Below are positions 44,346 to 53,403 of a DNA stretch of 64,000 bases, one piece after another. Location: positions 1,882,659 to 1,946,658 of the forward strand of contig NZ_CM001792.1 of assembly GCF_000340475.1 (NCBI RefSeq). Direction: 5' to 3'. How positions within the stretch are numbered: position 1 is the stretch's first letter; each line of letters opens with the position of its first letter. The translations under genes and the position numbers were made by a program. This DNA is from Oceanobacillus kimchii X50. Lineage in GTDB: Bacteria > Bacillota > Bacilli > Bacillales > Amphibacillaceae. The notes beneath the pieces were generated by a model that saw nothing but the letters and a program-made list of their open reading frames with translations, was not told where the DNA came from and made no database searches.

Positions 44346-45902
44346 TTAATAATTGGATAAGTCCTGCTGAAGATCTAATAATTCTTGATTATCAGGAAAT
44401 CGTTCTAGACCTTCGCCGATTACTTCTCTCGCCTTATCAAATTCAAAATTATTTGCATATATGATAGTTAAATTATTGTACGCTTCAGGAATAGTTTCTT
44501 CATATCCTAAACTTTCTTCTAAATCAGCTTGTGCTAATTCAATTTCACCTTGCTGTATATATGCATACGAACGATGGAAAAGAAAATAAGCCATCAACTT
44601 ATTATCTTTATTCGATTTTAATTCATTTAATGCATCGGTAGATATTTCAATTGCTTCTTCAAATTGATTATCAGTTAGTTTTTCTTCTACTTCAATTAAT
44701 TTAAATTCTAGAGAAGAAGCGTTATTATCAATACCATACATTAATAATCCGGCACATAAAACAATAAATGCGATAATTGCTCCTAATTGATATTTACCAT
44801 TCTTTTTACTTGGTACATGTAGACAAGCAGCTATTAGAAAGCCGCCAAGTAAACCACCGAGATGAGCACCCATATCTATTTCTGGGATAGAAAACCCAAT
44901 GACGAGGTTTAATACTAGTATAAATATAATATTCATACCCATTGTATCTTTAAATACGTCTTTATAAATTAAACCAAAGAATAGCAAGGCACCAAACAAT
45001 CCAAATATTGCTCCAGATGCCCCGGCAGAGATACTAATAGATGTAGCAAAGCTAGCTATCGAACCAGCTATTCCGCCAAGAAAATAAATAACTAAAAATC
45101 GCGTTCTACCAAATATCCTTTCAATAGCTGTTCCCAAATAAAACAATGCAACCATGTTCATTAAGATATGGACAAAACCTATATGTAGGAACATGGAAGT
45201 AAATAGTCGCCACCATTCACCTTCCATAATTAGTGGATTATATTTTGCTCCCATATCAATAAGCGTATCAATGTTCTCACTTCCGCCATTATTTATTTGT
45301 TGTAAGAAAAAATATATATTAAGTGCTATTAAAATATATGTAAATAATGGCTTTCCATTTGAAAATACTTTTCTTCTTTTTTCAATTCGGTTATTAAAAT
45401 CTTGAAGTATAGTTTGTTTAAAATAAGCAACTTTTCTTTCTTTTTCTTCATTATCCAATTCGTCTATTTCTTCTAAAGATAAATCTAGACCTGTTTTTTC
45501 TCGTAAACGTTCAATTTCATCAGAACGCTCTGTTTCATGTAAAAAATACACATTCATCGTAAAAGGCTTTTTTGCATTTGAAGTAATCGGTTTTTTTAAT
45601 GTTTGCCAATCATCACCAATTGGTTCTTCACTCGATGTATAAACCGTAATTGCTTCAATATGTTTTCCTTTGAAGCTTTTTCTCATTTGATGAATCCGTT
45701 GATATGTACTTGTTACATCTTGTTTGAGTTGATTTTGCCAATCAAACCGTTTAGGCAATAACCGAATGATGAATGAAGTGTTATTTTGAAATCTCTCGAA
45801 CCAAAGCTCGTCTGTCTCCTCATTTTTATTAATTAATTCAAATCCTTGCTGAATTAGTTGATAAGCTAATTGGTATTCCAAATATAAATCGTTTAGGTAC
45901 AT
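44346..45902 (-). CDS. gluP: Rhomboid protease GluP (YqgP) with TPR tail
   Basis: Intramembrane serine protease. N-terminal cytoplasmic domain (about 1-175), a rhomboid membrane core with nucleophile Ser in GASGAIFGLFG and His in DMGAHLGGLLGG, then tetratricopeptide-like repeats (about 405-518, ALNELKSNKDNKLMAYFLF). 518 aa, like B. subtilis YqgP. ATG with GGGAGG 7 nt upstream. In B. subtilis YqgP acts in Mg/Mn transporter quality control; that role here is inferred from homology. Confidence 0.94.
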   Translation of the reverse strand: MYLNDLYLEYQLAYQLIQQGFELINKNEETDELWFERFQNNTSFIIRLLPKRFDWQNQLKQDVTSTYQRIHQMRKSFKGKHIEAITVYTSSEEPIGDDWQTLKKPITSNAKKPFTMNVYFLHETERSDEIERLREKTGLDLSLEEIDELDNEEKERKVAYFKQTILQDFNNRIEKRRKVFSNGKPLFTYILIALNIYFFLQQINNGGSENIDTLIDMGAKYNPLIMEGEWWRLFTSMFLHIGFVHILMNMVALFYLGTAIERIFGRTRFLVIYFLGGIAGSIASFATSISISAGASGAIFGLFGALLFFGLIYKDVFKDTMGMNIIFILVLNLVIGFSIPEIDMGAHLGGLLGGFLIAACLHVPSKKNGKYQLGAIIAFIVLCAGLLMYGIDNNASSLEFKLIEVEEKLTDNQFEEAIEISTDALNELKSNKDNKLMAYFLFHRSYAYIQQGEIELAQADLEESLGYEETIPEAYNNLTIIYANNFEFDKAREVIGEGLERFPDNQELLDLQQDLSNY

Positions 45903-45975
45903 ACACCAACCTCCCCATGATTATCATACCAAAAGGGAATATCTTTTGCACAGGATTATCATGGTGGATCATTCT

Positions 45976-46030
45976 AAAAAACGAAGAAGATGAGTGTGAA
46001 ATCCTATATACTCATCTTCTTCGTTTTTAA
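45976..46030 (-). terminator. Strong palindromic terminator after the YqgO-like gene
   Basis: AAAAACGAAGAAGATGAGT / ACTCATCTTCTTCGTTTTT, 19-bp stem; symmetrical T/A tails. It spans the stop codon of the small gene at 46027. Confidence 0.95.
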
Positions 46031-46218
46031 TAATTATAGCGACTAGTTGATGGTTCACCAAAAATTTTTGATTGAACACCTGGAAAATTCATAGCTAACC
46101 TAACTGCTATCTTACGTATAATACTTATGGCAAATAGCGCATTAAATAATTTATACCTCCACTTTAATACGATTAAAATCAAAGATATAAATAATGCAAC
46201 CGAAATGAGAGGACGCAT
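46027..46218 (-). CDS. Small membrane protein at the yqgO position
   Basis: 63 aa with an N-terminal hydrophobic helix (RPLISVALFISLILIVLKW) and a basic tail (FAISIIRKIAVRLAMNFPGVQ). Located between gluP and the folate cyclo-ligase, exactly where B. subtilis has yqgO; sequence is too short to confirm. AGGAAGG lies a little far upstream of the ATG. It runs into a strong terminator. Confidence 0.6.
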   Translation of the reverse strand: MRPLISVALFISLILIVLKWRYKLFNALFAISIIRKIAVRLAMNFPGVQSKIFGEPSTSRYNY

Positions 46219-46262
46219 TAATAAATCATTCCTTCCTAACTCTATTATGTAAATAGTTTTTT

Positions 46263-46838
46263 CTAGAATGATTTACTTATACATAGAAAAATTAACTTTT
46301 CTGTTAACAAATAATCTACCGGTAGATCATGTGATTCCTTAGGTAAGGACGAGACAATCTGTAACTCACTACAAATTGACAATGTGGGAGCTTTTATACT
46401 CGGTAACATTCGATCATAATAACCTCCACCAAACCCAATACGATAACCATTTTTATCAAATACAATACCTGGAACAATACATAAATCAAGTATTTCATTT
46501 TTTACAGGACTTGTAAGTTCAATAACAGGTTCCTCTATACCAGCGTAGACAACTTCTAGTTGTTCAAAAGTGGTGATTTGATGATATGTCATTGTTTTAT
46601 CAAACGGATTACATTTAGGAATGGCAATAATTTTATTTTCTTTCCATCCTTGCCGAATGATTTGTTTTGTGTCCCACTCAAATCCCTTAGAAACTGTAAT
46701 TCCAATTGTTAACGCATTTTTCCAAAGACTTGATTGAAATAATAATTGCTGTTGACTTAACTGGATAGCGTTTCTTTCATCTTCAGGTAATTTTTTTAAT
46801 TGTTGGATCATATTTTTTCTTAATATTTGCTTTCTCAT
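46263..46838 (-). CDS. yqgN: 5-formyltetrahydrofolate cyclo-ligase (YqgN)
   Basis: ATP-dependent conversion of 5-formyl-THF to 5,10-methenyl-THF, rescuing folate that accumulates for example in spores and from glycine hydroxymethyl side reactions. Signature GIVFDKNGYRIGFGGGYYDR near residue 130 and the N-terminal basic helix MRKQILRKNMIQQL. 191 aa. Start ATG 46838 with AGAGGGT; the longer frame passes through the rpmG terminator. Confidence 0.94.
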   Translation of the reverse strand: MRKQILRKNMIQQLKKLPEDERNAIQLSQQQLLFQSSLWKNALTIGITVSKGFEWDTKQIIRQGWKENKIIAIPKCNPFDKTMTYHQITTFEQLEVVYAGIEEPVIELTSPVKNEILDLCIVPGIVFDKNGYRIGFGGGYYDRMLPSIKAPTLSICSELQIVSSLPKESHDLPVDYLLTEKLIFLCISKSF

Positions 46839-46862
46839 ATTTACACACCCTCTAATAATAGA

Positions 46863-46896
46863 AAAACTCCTATCCAAACGATAAGAGTTTTTTACT
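46863..46896 (-). terminator. Terminator after rpmG
   Basis: AAAAAACTCTTAT / ATAGGAGTTTTT stem with short loop directly after rpmG, minus strand. Confidence 0.8.
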
Positions 46897-46900
46897 AACA

Positions 46901-47050
46901 TTATTTTGTTTCACGATGTAACGTGTGTTTTTTTAGACGTGGTGAGTATTTCATAAGCTCAATACGTTCAGGATTTGTACGCTTGTTTTTTGTAGAGATA
47001 TAGTTACGATCTCCCGTTTCCGTACAAGCTAAAGTTATATTTACGCGCAT
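46901..47050 (-). CDS. rpmG: Ribosomal protein L33 (Cys-poor form)
   Basis: 49-aa L33, too short for the 60-residue cut-off. Translation begins [20 protein letters not shown] and ends [16 protein letters not shown]. Of the zinc-binding cysteines seen in many L33 proteins (two CxxC pairs) only one Cys remains, so this is a non-zinc-binding type. GGAGGG lies 7 nt before the ATG. Position before the yqgN gene fits B. subtilis rpmGA. Confidence 0.95.
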   Translation of the reverse strand: MRVNITLACTETGDRNYISTKNKRTNPERIELMKYSPRLKKHTLHRETK

Positions 47051-47280
47051 ATTTTATCCCTCCAAACTTTTCAACTTGCCTCTTCATACATAATCGTACA
47101 GACTTTAATTATATTATCAAACTTTCCAGTAATTATCAAGATTGTTTACTGCAATAATGGATGAAAATCAGCTGTTAACTTATTTCCATAATTATAGTAA
47201 TGATAAAAATTAGTAGAATAATGATGATTCCATTGTCTTTTTATGGTATAACTATTAATGAATATGAAGGAGGGAATAAA

Positions 47281-47511
47281 ATGTTTTATGCGATAATCGC
47301 TATTATCGTGGTTGCAATTGTTCTATTCATTCTATCTTATTTTATGAATGATAGAATTGAAGAAGTAGAATCACAGTTAGAACAAATGTCGATTACAACG
47401 ATGCAAGATACATATCAATTAAAAAAGAAAATCAAAGTACTTGAGGAAGAACTATTACCTAGTGATTTAACTGATCATAAAAGAGAAAATAGTAATCTTA
47501 TCAATAATTAA
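47281..47511 (+). CDS. Small membrane protein with coiled coil
   Basis: 76 aa: one N-terminal transmembrane helix ([21 protein letters not shown]) followed by a charged coiled-coil ([13 protein letters not shown] ... [13 protein letters not shown]). No family recognised; in B. subtilis the small genes yqzC/yqzD occupy this spot between rpmGA and pst, and this may correspond to yqzD. GAAGGAGG upstream of ATG 47281. Followed 12 bp later by the MltG-like gene, so probably one operon. Confidence 0.7.
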   Translation: MFYAIIAIIVVAIVLFILSYFMNDRIEEVESQLEQMSITTMQDTYQLKKKIKVLEEELLPSDLTDHKRENSNLINN

Positions 47512-47523
47512 AGGAGTAAATCA

Positions 47524-48081
47524 ATGAAACATCATATTCGAGCTTTTTCACTCGGTTTGTTTACAAGTGCCTTAATTATTCTGATTGTATTCTATCTAGT
47601 ACAAGATTCGCAAACACCTATTGAAGATGTTAAAGCAGAAGAACTCATTCCTGTATTAGAAGATCAAGGTTACGCGGTTCTTTCCCAAGAAGAATACATA
47701 TCTTATAGTGTAAATGGAAACGATTCAGAAAAAAATACTGATACCAACAGTGAATCAACAGATGAAGACGCTGAACAGAATAAAGAAGAAACCGAAAATA
47801 ATAATAAAGAGGAAGAAGAAACAACTGAAGAAGATTCATCCAATGAAGAAGAATCTGAAGAAGATTCTCCAAAAGAATATAAGCTTACTATTGAAACTGG
47901 AATGGCTTCTTCTCAAATTAGCGATATACTAGAAAATGAAGATATTATTGAAAGTGCTTCTGACTTTAATGACTACTTAGAAGATAATGATTATGCAATT
48001 AACGTGAAGCCAGGCACATTTGAATTAACAAGCGATATGTCTCATTTTGAAATAGCGGAAGTAATTACAAGCTATAATTAA
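47524..48081 (+). CDS. MltG-like (YceG N-terminal region) membrane protein without catalytic domain
   Basis: 185 aa with one N-terminal membrane helix (about 8-26), a highly acidic low-complexity stretch rich in Glu/Asn/Ser/Thr (about 65-118), and a C-terminal domain (about 120-185) with GMASSQISDILENEDII and VKPGTFELTSDMSHFEIAEVI. That last domain resembles the LysM-like part of MltG lytic transglycosylases, but the catalytic Glu-containing domain is absent. Possibly a peptidoglycan-associated accessory. May correspond to B. subtilis yqzC. Confidence 0.7.
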   Translation: MKHHIRAFSLGLFTSALIILIVFYLVQDSQTPIEDVKAEELIPVLEDQGYAVLSQEEYISYSVNGNDSEKNTDTNSESTDEDAEQNKEETENNNKEEEETTEEDSSNEEESEEDSPKEYKLTIETGMASSQISDILENEDIIESASDFNDYLEDNDYAINVKPGTFELTSDMSHFEIAEVITSYN

Positions 48082-48115
48082 AAATAGCACAGCGAAATGC
48101 TGTGCTATTTATTTA
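48080..48115. terminator. Bidirectional terminator between the MltG-like gene and phoU
   Basis: AAATAGCACAGC / GCTGTGCTATTT with a 5-nt loop between converging genes; overlaps the phoU 3' end. Confidence 0.93.
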
Positions 48116-48761
48116 AATTCACACTTTCTCCTTTGACCATATATAATATGCTTTCACCAATATTTGTGATATGGTCTGCGAATCGCTCCAAGTATCTTGC
48201 GCAAAAGGACATTTGCATTACATATTCTATTTGATCAGGTCGAGTAGCTGTTTCGTATAACAGGTCACTAACTACACGCTTATAGACACGATCTACTTCA
48301 TCATCCAACTCCGCTAACTTTCCAGCAAGCGAAATATCCTCTTGGTCAAATGCCAATACTGCTGTGTGAAGCATCTTTTTGACTTGATGGTGCATATGCG
48401 AAAGATCAGGAGGTACACTTGAAGGGTTATCAAGTAGCCTTATGCTTGATTTAGCGATATTCTTCGCATTATCCCCCATTCGCTCAATATCTATCATAAC
48501 CCTTAATGCAGATACAATTCTTCTTAAGTCTGTTGCTACAGGTTGTTGTTTTGCAATAAGTAAAATCGCTTTATCATTAATACTTTGTTCTAACTTGTCA
48601 ATTTCATTATCTTTAGCTATAACATTCTCTGCCATTTCTTGCTGTTGTTGAATTAAAGATTCCATTGATTTATCCAATGCCTCACCAACTAAATCCGCCA
48701 TATGAAGGATATCCGCATATAGTTCTTGAAGCTCATCTTGGAACTGATTTCGTGTTGACAT
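48105..48761 (-). CDS. phoU: Phosphate signalling protein PhoU
   Basis: Helical PhoU with two three-helix repeats (about 1-110 and 115-218), each with the metal-binding pattern: IDIERMGDNAKNIA and LERFADHITNIGES. 218 aa. ATG 48761 with GGGAGG 7 nt before. PhoU normally couples Pst transport to PhoR; in B. subtilis pstSCAB sits beside pbpA, but here no pst genes are present and phoU stands alone next to pbpA. Confidence 0.94.
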   Translation of the reverse strand: MSTRNQFQDELQELYADILHMADLVGEALDKSMESLIQQQQEMAENVIAKDNEIDKLEQSINDKAILLIAKQQPVATDLRRIVSALRVMIDIERMGDNAKNIAKSSIRLLDNPSSVPPDLSHMHHQVKKMLHTAVLAFDQEDISLAGKLAELDDEVDRVYKRVVSDLLYETATRPDQIEYVMQMSFCARYLERFADHITNIGESILYMVKGESVNLNK

Positions 48762-48849
48762 ATAAGTTCCTCCCATAATAAATAGTTTATATATGTACCC
48801 AATTATAAAGGTTGAATATTAATCGTTTGTAAACTCTATGTAATCATTT

Positions 48850-48892
48850 ATAAAAAAACAGCAAATCCATGTTGGATTCACTGTTTTTTATC
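48850..48892 (-). terminator. Terminator after pbpA
   Basis: AAAAAACAGTGAATCC / GGATTTGCTGTTTTTTT hairpin, one mismatch, at the pbpA stop. Confidence 0.9.
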
Positions 48893-50972
48893 AATCAACT
48901 GCTTCTTCTTCATCTTGTTCTTCCTTCACTTCGAAGTAAGCATCAAGGATACGTCTGCCAATTTTATTATTTATTCCATTTCCTTCCCCAGTATGTGGAA
49001 CTATTACAGCAAACGCAACTTCTGGTTCATCAAATGGTGCATAGCCAACCAGTGAAAGACTATTGGTATCAGCTAGCTTTTTCCCATCTTCATAAATGGA
49101 TGTTTCAGCTGTACCCGTCTTCCCAGCAGCAGTATAATCCGCGCTATTAAAATAATTTCTTGCTGTTCCTGTACTATAAACCCTTCTAAAACCTTCTTGT
49201 ACGCGTTCAATTTCAGATTGACTCATATCTATTCTGTTCATTACTTGCGTATTTTTTGTATAATACACTGGACCTAATTCATCAAATGAAGCAATTGGAT
49301 CATGAACTTGCTTTAGGAAATGTGGTTGTACACGATAACCATCATTAGCAATCGTTGAAACGTATTGTGCTAATTGTAAAGTCGTATACGTATCATATTG
49401 TCCAATTGTAAAATCCAGAACATTACCAGGATTGGGTGCGCTATTTGAACGAACTCCAGTAGATTCATACGGAAAATCAATACCCGTAGAGGCACCTAAA
49501 CCAAATTGATTAAAATAATTTTGTAAATCATTTAGTGCATTGTTGTATTCACTCCAACTTGCATTAAGGCTAGAGTTATCTGGATATGGATGTCGGTTTT
49601 CTCCCATCATTCGTAAAGCGATATAGAACATGTAGACGTTTGAAGACTTTTCCAAAGCTTGATAATCGTTTACATGACCTAAATTTGAAACTGATTTTTT
49701 TACTGGTGTACTAGCGATTCGAATTGGGTTATCAAAAAACACTTGTCCTGGTGAAATCACACCCGATTCATATCCTGCTAATACACTGGCACCTTTCACT
49801 GACGAACCTGGTTCATATGCACTTGCTAACGCCATAAATGCGGCATCATTGTATTCTCCCTTTTCTTTATCATAATTCACGCCAGACATTGCCAGTAACT
49901 CGCCTGTTTTTGGATTCATTACTACTGCAAAAGCGTTCGTTAGGTACTGATTAGGCCCAGGATATTTTTCTTTAGCATCCTTAAATTCTTCTAATACTAT
50001 TTCGTCTACTTTTTCTTGAAATTCCATGTCAATCGTTAAAACGAGGTCTTTTCCTCGTTGCCCTTCAACTACGGTTTCCGTTCCTACTATCGTACCATCT
50101 TTTCTCGTCTCATATTGAATCTGTTCTTTTCTACCTCTCAAGAAATCTTCATATTGCTGTTCTAAACCACTTTTTCCTACTCTATCGTTCCGGCTATATC
50201 CTTTACTTAAATAAGCTTGCACATCTTCAGCTGGAATTCCTTGCTGCTGACTTGTTATACTTCCCAACAGACTCGTTAAGGTATCCTCGTAAGGATATAC
50301 TCGATCCCAATCTGTGGTCGCATTTATCCCTGGTAATTTATCCAAATTCTCTGCAACAGTTGCATATTCTTCCGCAGTAACATCTTCATTTTTTATAACT
50401 TGTGGAGTCAATGAGTAAGCTTTATCCAATTCTTTTTTTATAGCGATAATTTCCATATCATCATCAGAGAAATCACTAATTTCTTCTTCGGTAATCAAAT
50501 CCAATGTATGGTTATATACATCTGCATTGTCCATTTCGGAAGTATCTAGGTCCTCTAACCTCTCGTCTACATCTTTTTGATTAAGTAAATAATAATATTC
50601 CCGCTTATCTCTATCCGTAATACGTTTTAACCGGTCTTCCTGACTCATATCAATATACTCTGCTAACTTTTGAGCTAATTCTAAGCGATCTTTCGCTTGT
50701 ACGCCTTTTGGTGGCGTATAAGTAATAGAATACATCGCTTTATTATCTACAATTACATTTCCATTTGTGTCTAATATTTTTCCTCTCGGAACAGGTACAC
50801 TCGTCGTGTCAATATTTGTTCGCTCAATTTCTTCTTGGTGAGCCTCCCCATTCAAAATTTGTACAACCCCTAGTTGCAAAATTAATACAGAGAACAACAA
50901 AAAGATTGCAAAAAATAATATATTTATCCGAAAGGGAAGTTGGGCTCGTTTCTTTTTATTATCCTTACTCAA
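48891..50972 (-). CDS. pbpA: Class B penicillin-binding protein (PBP2A-like transpeptidase)
   Basis: Cell-wall transpeptidase for elongation. One membrane anchor (about 14-38), pedestal/dimerisation region with VPVPRGKILDTNGNVI, then the penicillin-binding domain: SSVK catalytic Ser390-Lys393, SSN in KSSNVYMF, KTG in AAGKTGTAET. 693 aa. The start is TTG 50972 with GGGGGAG 8 nt upstream. Flanked by yqgE as in B. subtilis pbpA, which is required for rod-shape outgrowth together with its paralogue. Confidence 0.93.
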   Translation of the reverse strand: MSKDNKKKRAQLPFRINILFFAIFLLFSVLILQLGVVQILNGEAHQEEIERTNIDTTSVPVPRGKILDTNGNVIVDNKAMYSITYTPPKGVQAKDRLELAQKLAEYIDMSQEDRLKRITDRDKREYYYLLNQKDVDERLEDLDTSEMDNADVYNHTLDLITEEEISDFSDDDMEIIAIKKELDKAYSLTPQVIKNEDVTAEEYATVAENLDKLPGINATTDWDRVYPYEDTLTSLLGSITSQQQGIPAEDVQAYLSKGYSRNDRVGKSGLEQQYEDFLRGRKEQIQYETRKDGTIVGTETVVEGQRGKDLVLTIDMEFQEKVDEIVLEEFKDAKEKYPGPNQYLTNAFAVVMNPKTGELLAMSGVNYDKEKGEYNDAAFMALASAYEPGSSVKGASVLAGYESGVISPGQVFFDNPIRIASTPVKKSVSNLGHVNDYQALEKSSNVYMFYIALRMMGENRHPYPDNSSLNASWSEYNNALNDLQNYFNQFGLGASTGIDFPYESTGVRSNSAPNPGNVLDFTIGQYDTYTTLQLAQYVSTIANDGYRVQPHFLKQVHDPIASFDELGPVYYTKNTQVMNRIDMSQSEIERVQEGFRRVYSTGTARNYFNSADYTAAGKTGTAETSIYEDGKKLADTNSLSLVGYAPFDEPEVAFAVIVPHTGEGNGINNKIGRRILDAYFEVKEEQDEEEAVD

Positions 50973-51030
50973 TATCTCTTCTCCCCCAATAATTTAGTAC
51001 AATATTTTCCTCTGTTTGATTTTACCATAA

Positions 51031-52308
51031 TTAACGTTTTTTTTCGTCTGTAATTTGCTCTTTTATTAAAATTTCTTTTGGTTTTTTGGTTCCTATATGG
51101 ATATTTTTAATGAGGAAATAAATAACAAGGTGACCAGCTCCAAAAACAATCAGCAAAGTTGGGATAATTTGTTCTTCTTCAAAAAATATAATCGCTAGTA
51201 TAAAAACAGTTATCGATAATGCTCTGCCTAAATTTAAGAAGATTTCTCGTATAACTATATATTCCACACGCATTTCAGCAGCTTTGTATGCTTTTCCAAT
51301 TACATCAAAAGTCATCGAAACAAATGGTACATTCAAGATTGGATAGGCAACCCCTATAACTACAGCATATACCATCAATAATGTATAATTCACTTCAAAA
51401 ATGATGATAAATATGGAAGCAAATAATAACAATCCACCTACTAATATCGATTTTTTCCTTAAATGTGGTTTAATATATTTTGCTGCAATTAGATAAAAGA
51501 CAATCGATAAACCGGATAAAAACATATTAAACGTCCCAAGGGCGAGTTCACTATTTGTAACGAGAAACACCCAAATTGTGATATAAAACCCAAAAATACC
51601 TTCTCTTAATCCTTGAAAAAAATGAGAATGTAAAACCCTTTTCCAATTTTTGTTTCTTTTCCTTTCTTTTGCTATATGCTTTATAGCAAATAATCCCTTT
51701 GACCCTTTTCTTACGATGAAAAAACTCGCGATCACTGCACAAGCGAACAACAGAAAAGAAATTCCAAAGATTACATTATATCCGACATCATCTACCATAT
51801 TCGCAATGATAAAGCCAGCTAATAATGGGCCAACCATACCTGCAAATGAACTTAAAATGCCGAACACGCCATTGAACATATCTCTTGTATCCGGCTCCGT
51901 AATTTCAAAAGTCATAACATGAAATGCTAACCAAAAAAATCCGTAACCAATACCGATTAAGCACCCTAGTATAAAGTTATAATAAGCTGCCAACTCCCCA
52001 ATAAACAAGACACAAACAAAAAATAGGCAAAGAAATAGTATACCAACGCGTAAAATAAGTATGCGATCAATGGCTTTGGATAACTTCCCTGCCCATACAA
52101 ACGCAAGTGCCTGGAAAATATAACTAGCTAAATTATAATTAGCTATTGTTATTAATTCTCCAGATTGTTTCCAGATATAAACGTTAACAAATGTATTAGA
52201 TAAGAAAATACCTCCTGAATATAATCCACCAATCAATAAAAGAATAACTAAGTCACGATTTTCAATTTTATGTTTTTGATAATAATTGTTTATTTGTTGG
52301 AACATCAT
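51031..52308 (-). CDS. yqgE: Major facilitator superfamily protein (YqgE)
   Basis: 425-aa membrane protein with about 12 transmembrane segments, opening LVILLLIGGLYSGGIFLSNTFVNVYI and a cytoplasmic AGKLSKAIDRIL loop between helices 2 and 3 (MFS motif-A-like). YqgE homologue by family and position between pbpA and sodA. Substrate unknown. Two adjacent ATG codons; the first is spaced 6-7 nt from AAGGAG. Confidence 0.85.
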   Translation of the reverse strand: MMFQQINNYYQKHKIENRDLVILLLIGGLYSGGIFLSNTFVNVYIWKQSGELITIANYNLASYIFQALAFVWAGKLSKAIDRILILRVGILFLCLFFVCVLFIGELAAYYNFILGCLIGIGYGFFWLAFHVMTFEITEPDTRDMFNGVFGILSSFAGMVGPLLAGFIIANMVDDVGYNVIFGISFLLFACAVIASFFIVRKGSKGLFAIKHIAKERKRNKNWKRVLHSHFFQGLREGIFGFYITIWVFLVTNSELALGTFNMFLSGLSIVFYLIAAKYIKPHLRKKSILVGGLLLFASIFIIIFEVNYTLLMVYAVVIGVAYPILNVPFVSMTFDVIGKAYKAAEMRVEYIVIREIFLNLGRALSITVFILAIIFFEEEQIIPTLLIVFGAGHLVIYFLIKNIHIGTKKPKEILIKEQITDEKKR

Positions 52309-52361
52309 AAACGACTCCTTCTTTTCAAACTTTATTTTTTGCGAAGGAGGCGTATCTATAC

Positions 52362-52400
52362 AAAAAAAAACACGTGAAATTCATTTCACGTGTTTTAATT
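52362..52400 (-). terminator. Terminator after sodA
   Basis: AAAACACGTGAAAT / ATTTCACGTGTTTT perfect stem with a 2-nt spacer and T/A tails, 12 bp past the sodA stop. Confidence 0.93.
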
Positions 52401-52412
52401 TATAGTTGTATA

Positions 52413-52940
52413 TTACTTAGCTTCTTCGTAGTTTTTCGCTACTTGATCCCAATTAACTACATTCCAGAATGCTGAAATGTATTCTGGGCGTTTATTTTGA
52501 TACTTAAGGTAATAAGCATGTTCCCAAACATCAAGTCCTAAAATTGGAGTTTTACCATCCATTAATGGTGAATCTTGATTTGGTGTGCTTGTAATTTCTA
52601 GTTCTCCGTTGTTAACAATTAGCCATGCCCAGCCAGAACCGAAACGTCCTGCTGCAGCTGTTGCAAATTCTTCTTTGAATTTGTCTAATGAGCCAAATTT
52701 AGCATTAATTTTATCAGCTAATTCACCTGTTGGCTCACCGCCACCATTTGGTGATAGTAACTTCCAAAATAGACTGTGGTTAGCATGTCCGCCACCGTTG
52801 TTGCGTACTGCAGTTTTTGCACTTTCAGGGACTGCATCGAGATTGCTTATTAATTCTTCTACAGACTTACTTTGAAGATCTGCCTGTCCTTCCAATGCAT
52901 CATATGCATATGGTAATTCAGGTAATTCAAATTTTGCCAT
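52413..52940 (-). CDS. sodA: Mn/Fe superoxide dismutase with internal N-terminal deletion
   Basis: Superoxide dismutase family; 175 aa instead of about 202. Start [17 protein letters not shown] is normal, then the sequence jumps to [14 protein letters not shown]. The missing 27 residues normally hold the first helical hairpin, with the metal ligand His (about residue 27, in an IHHTKHH-type motif) and the gateway Tyr. The other three ligands are present: His55 (HANHSLFW), Asp137 and His141 ([10 protein letters not shown]). The reading frame is intact. Catalysis is doubtful. ATG 52940, GAGGAGG upstream. Confidence 0.9.
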   Translation of the reverse strand: MAKFELPELPYAYDALEGQADLQSKSVEELISNLDAVPESAKTAVRNNGGGHANHSLFWKLLSPNGGGEPTGELADKINAKFGSLDKFKEEFATAAAGRFGSGWAWLIVNNGELEITSTPNQDSPLMDGKTPILGLDVWEHAYYLKYQNKRPEYISAFWNVVNWDQVAKNYEEAK

Positions 52941-53076
52941 GTTTATCTTCCTCCTCAAAATAAATGATGTAAAGGTTTATGTCCCTTTATAGTAAAAAGA
53001 TTATCAAAGCTTTTAAGCAGTTGCAAACGATATGCTTTATATTTCCAATGTTTTGTATTCGATTTCATCTTCAAAT

Positions 53077-53105
53077 ACAAAAACAAGCTTTTGCTTGTTT
53101 TTAAA
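53077..53105 (-). terminator. Terminator of the tRNA cluster
   Basis: AAAAACAAGC / GCTTGTTTTTG hairpin with a 4-nt loop, 3 bp beyond the tRNA-Phe 3' end on the minus strand. Confidence 0.93.
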
Positions 53106-53107
53106 AG

Positions 53108-53180
<73 letters not shown>

Positions 53181-53324
53181 ATATTAAATTAATTTTAACT
53201 AATTTAAACTAATTCTGATATTAATTTATATACCGTTCTTATATCAAATTTTCATCAGTAAGTCACACTTCCACACTACAATTGTTTTTACTAAGTGATA
53301 ACACCTGCATCTTCAAGTTTATAG

Positions 53325-53390
53325 AGAGAAGTCTACATCACTGGAAGTTACACTTGTAACTCTACCAACTAAGCTACACGCTATGATCGA
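53325..53390 (-). pseudogene. Probable tRNA fossil
   Basis: Minus strand GTGTAGCTTAGTTGGTAGAGT is a recognisable tRNA D-arm, followed by a disordered anticodon-like region (ACAAGTGTAACTTCCAG) and no T-arm or acceptor. It lies in the 222-bp gap between tRNA-Ser and tRNA-Phe. Possibly a decayed Thr or Val tRNA; identity uncertain. Confidence 0.5.
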
Positions 53391-53403
53391 TATAAAATAT
53401 GTA

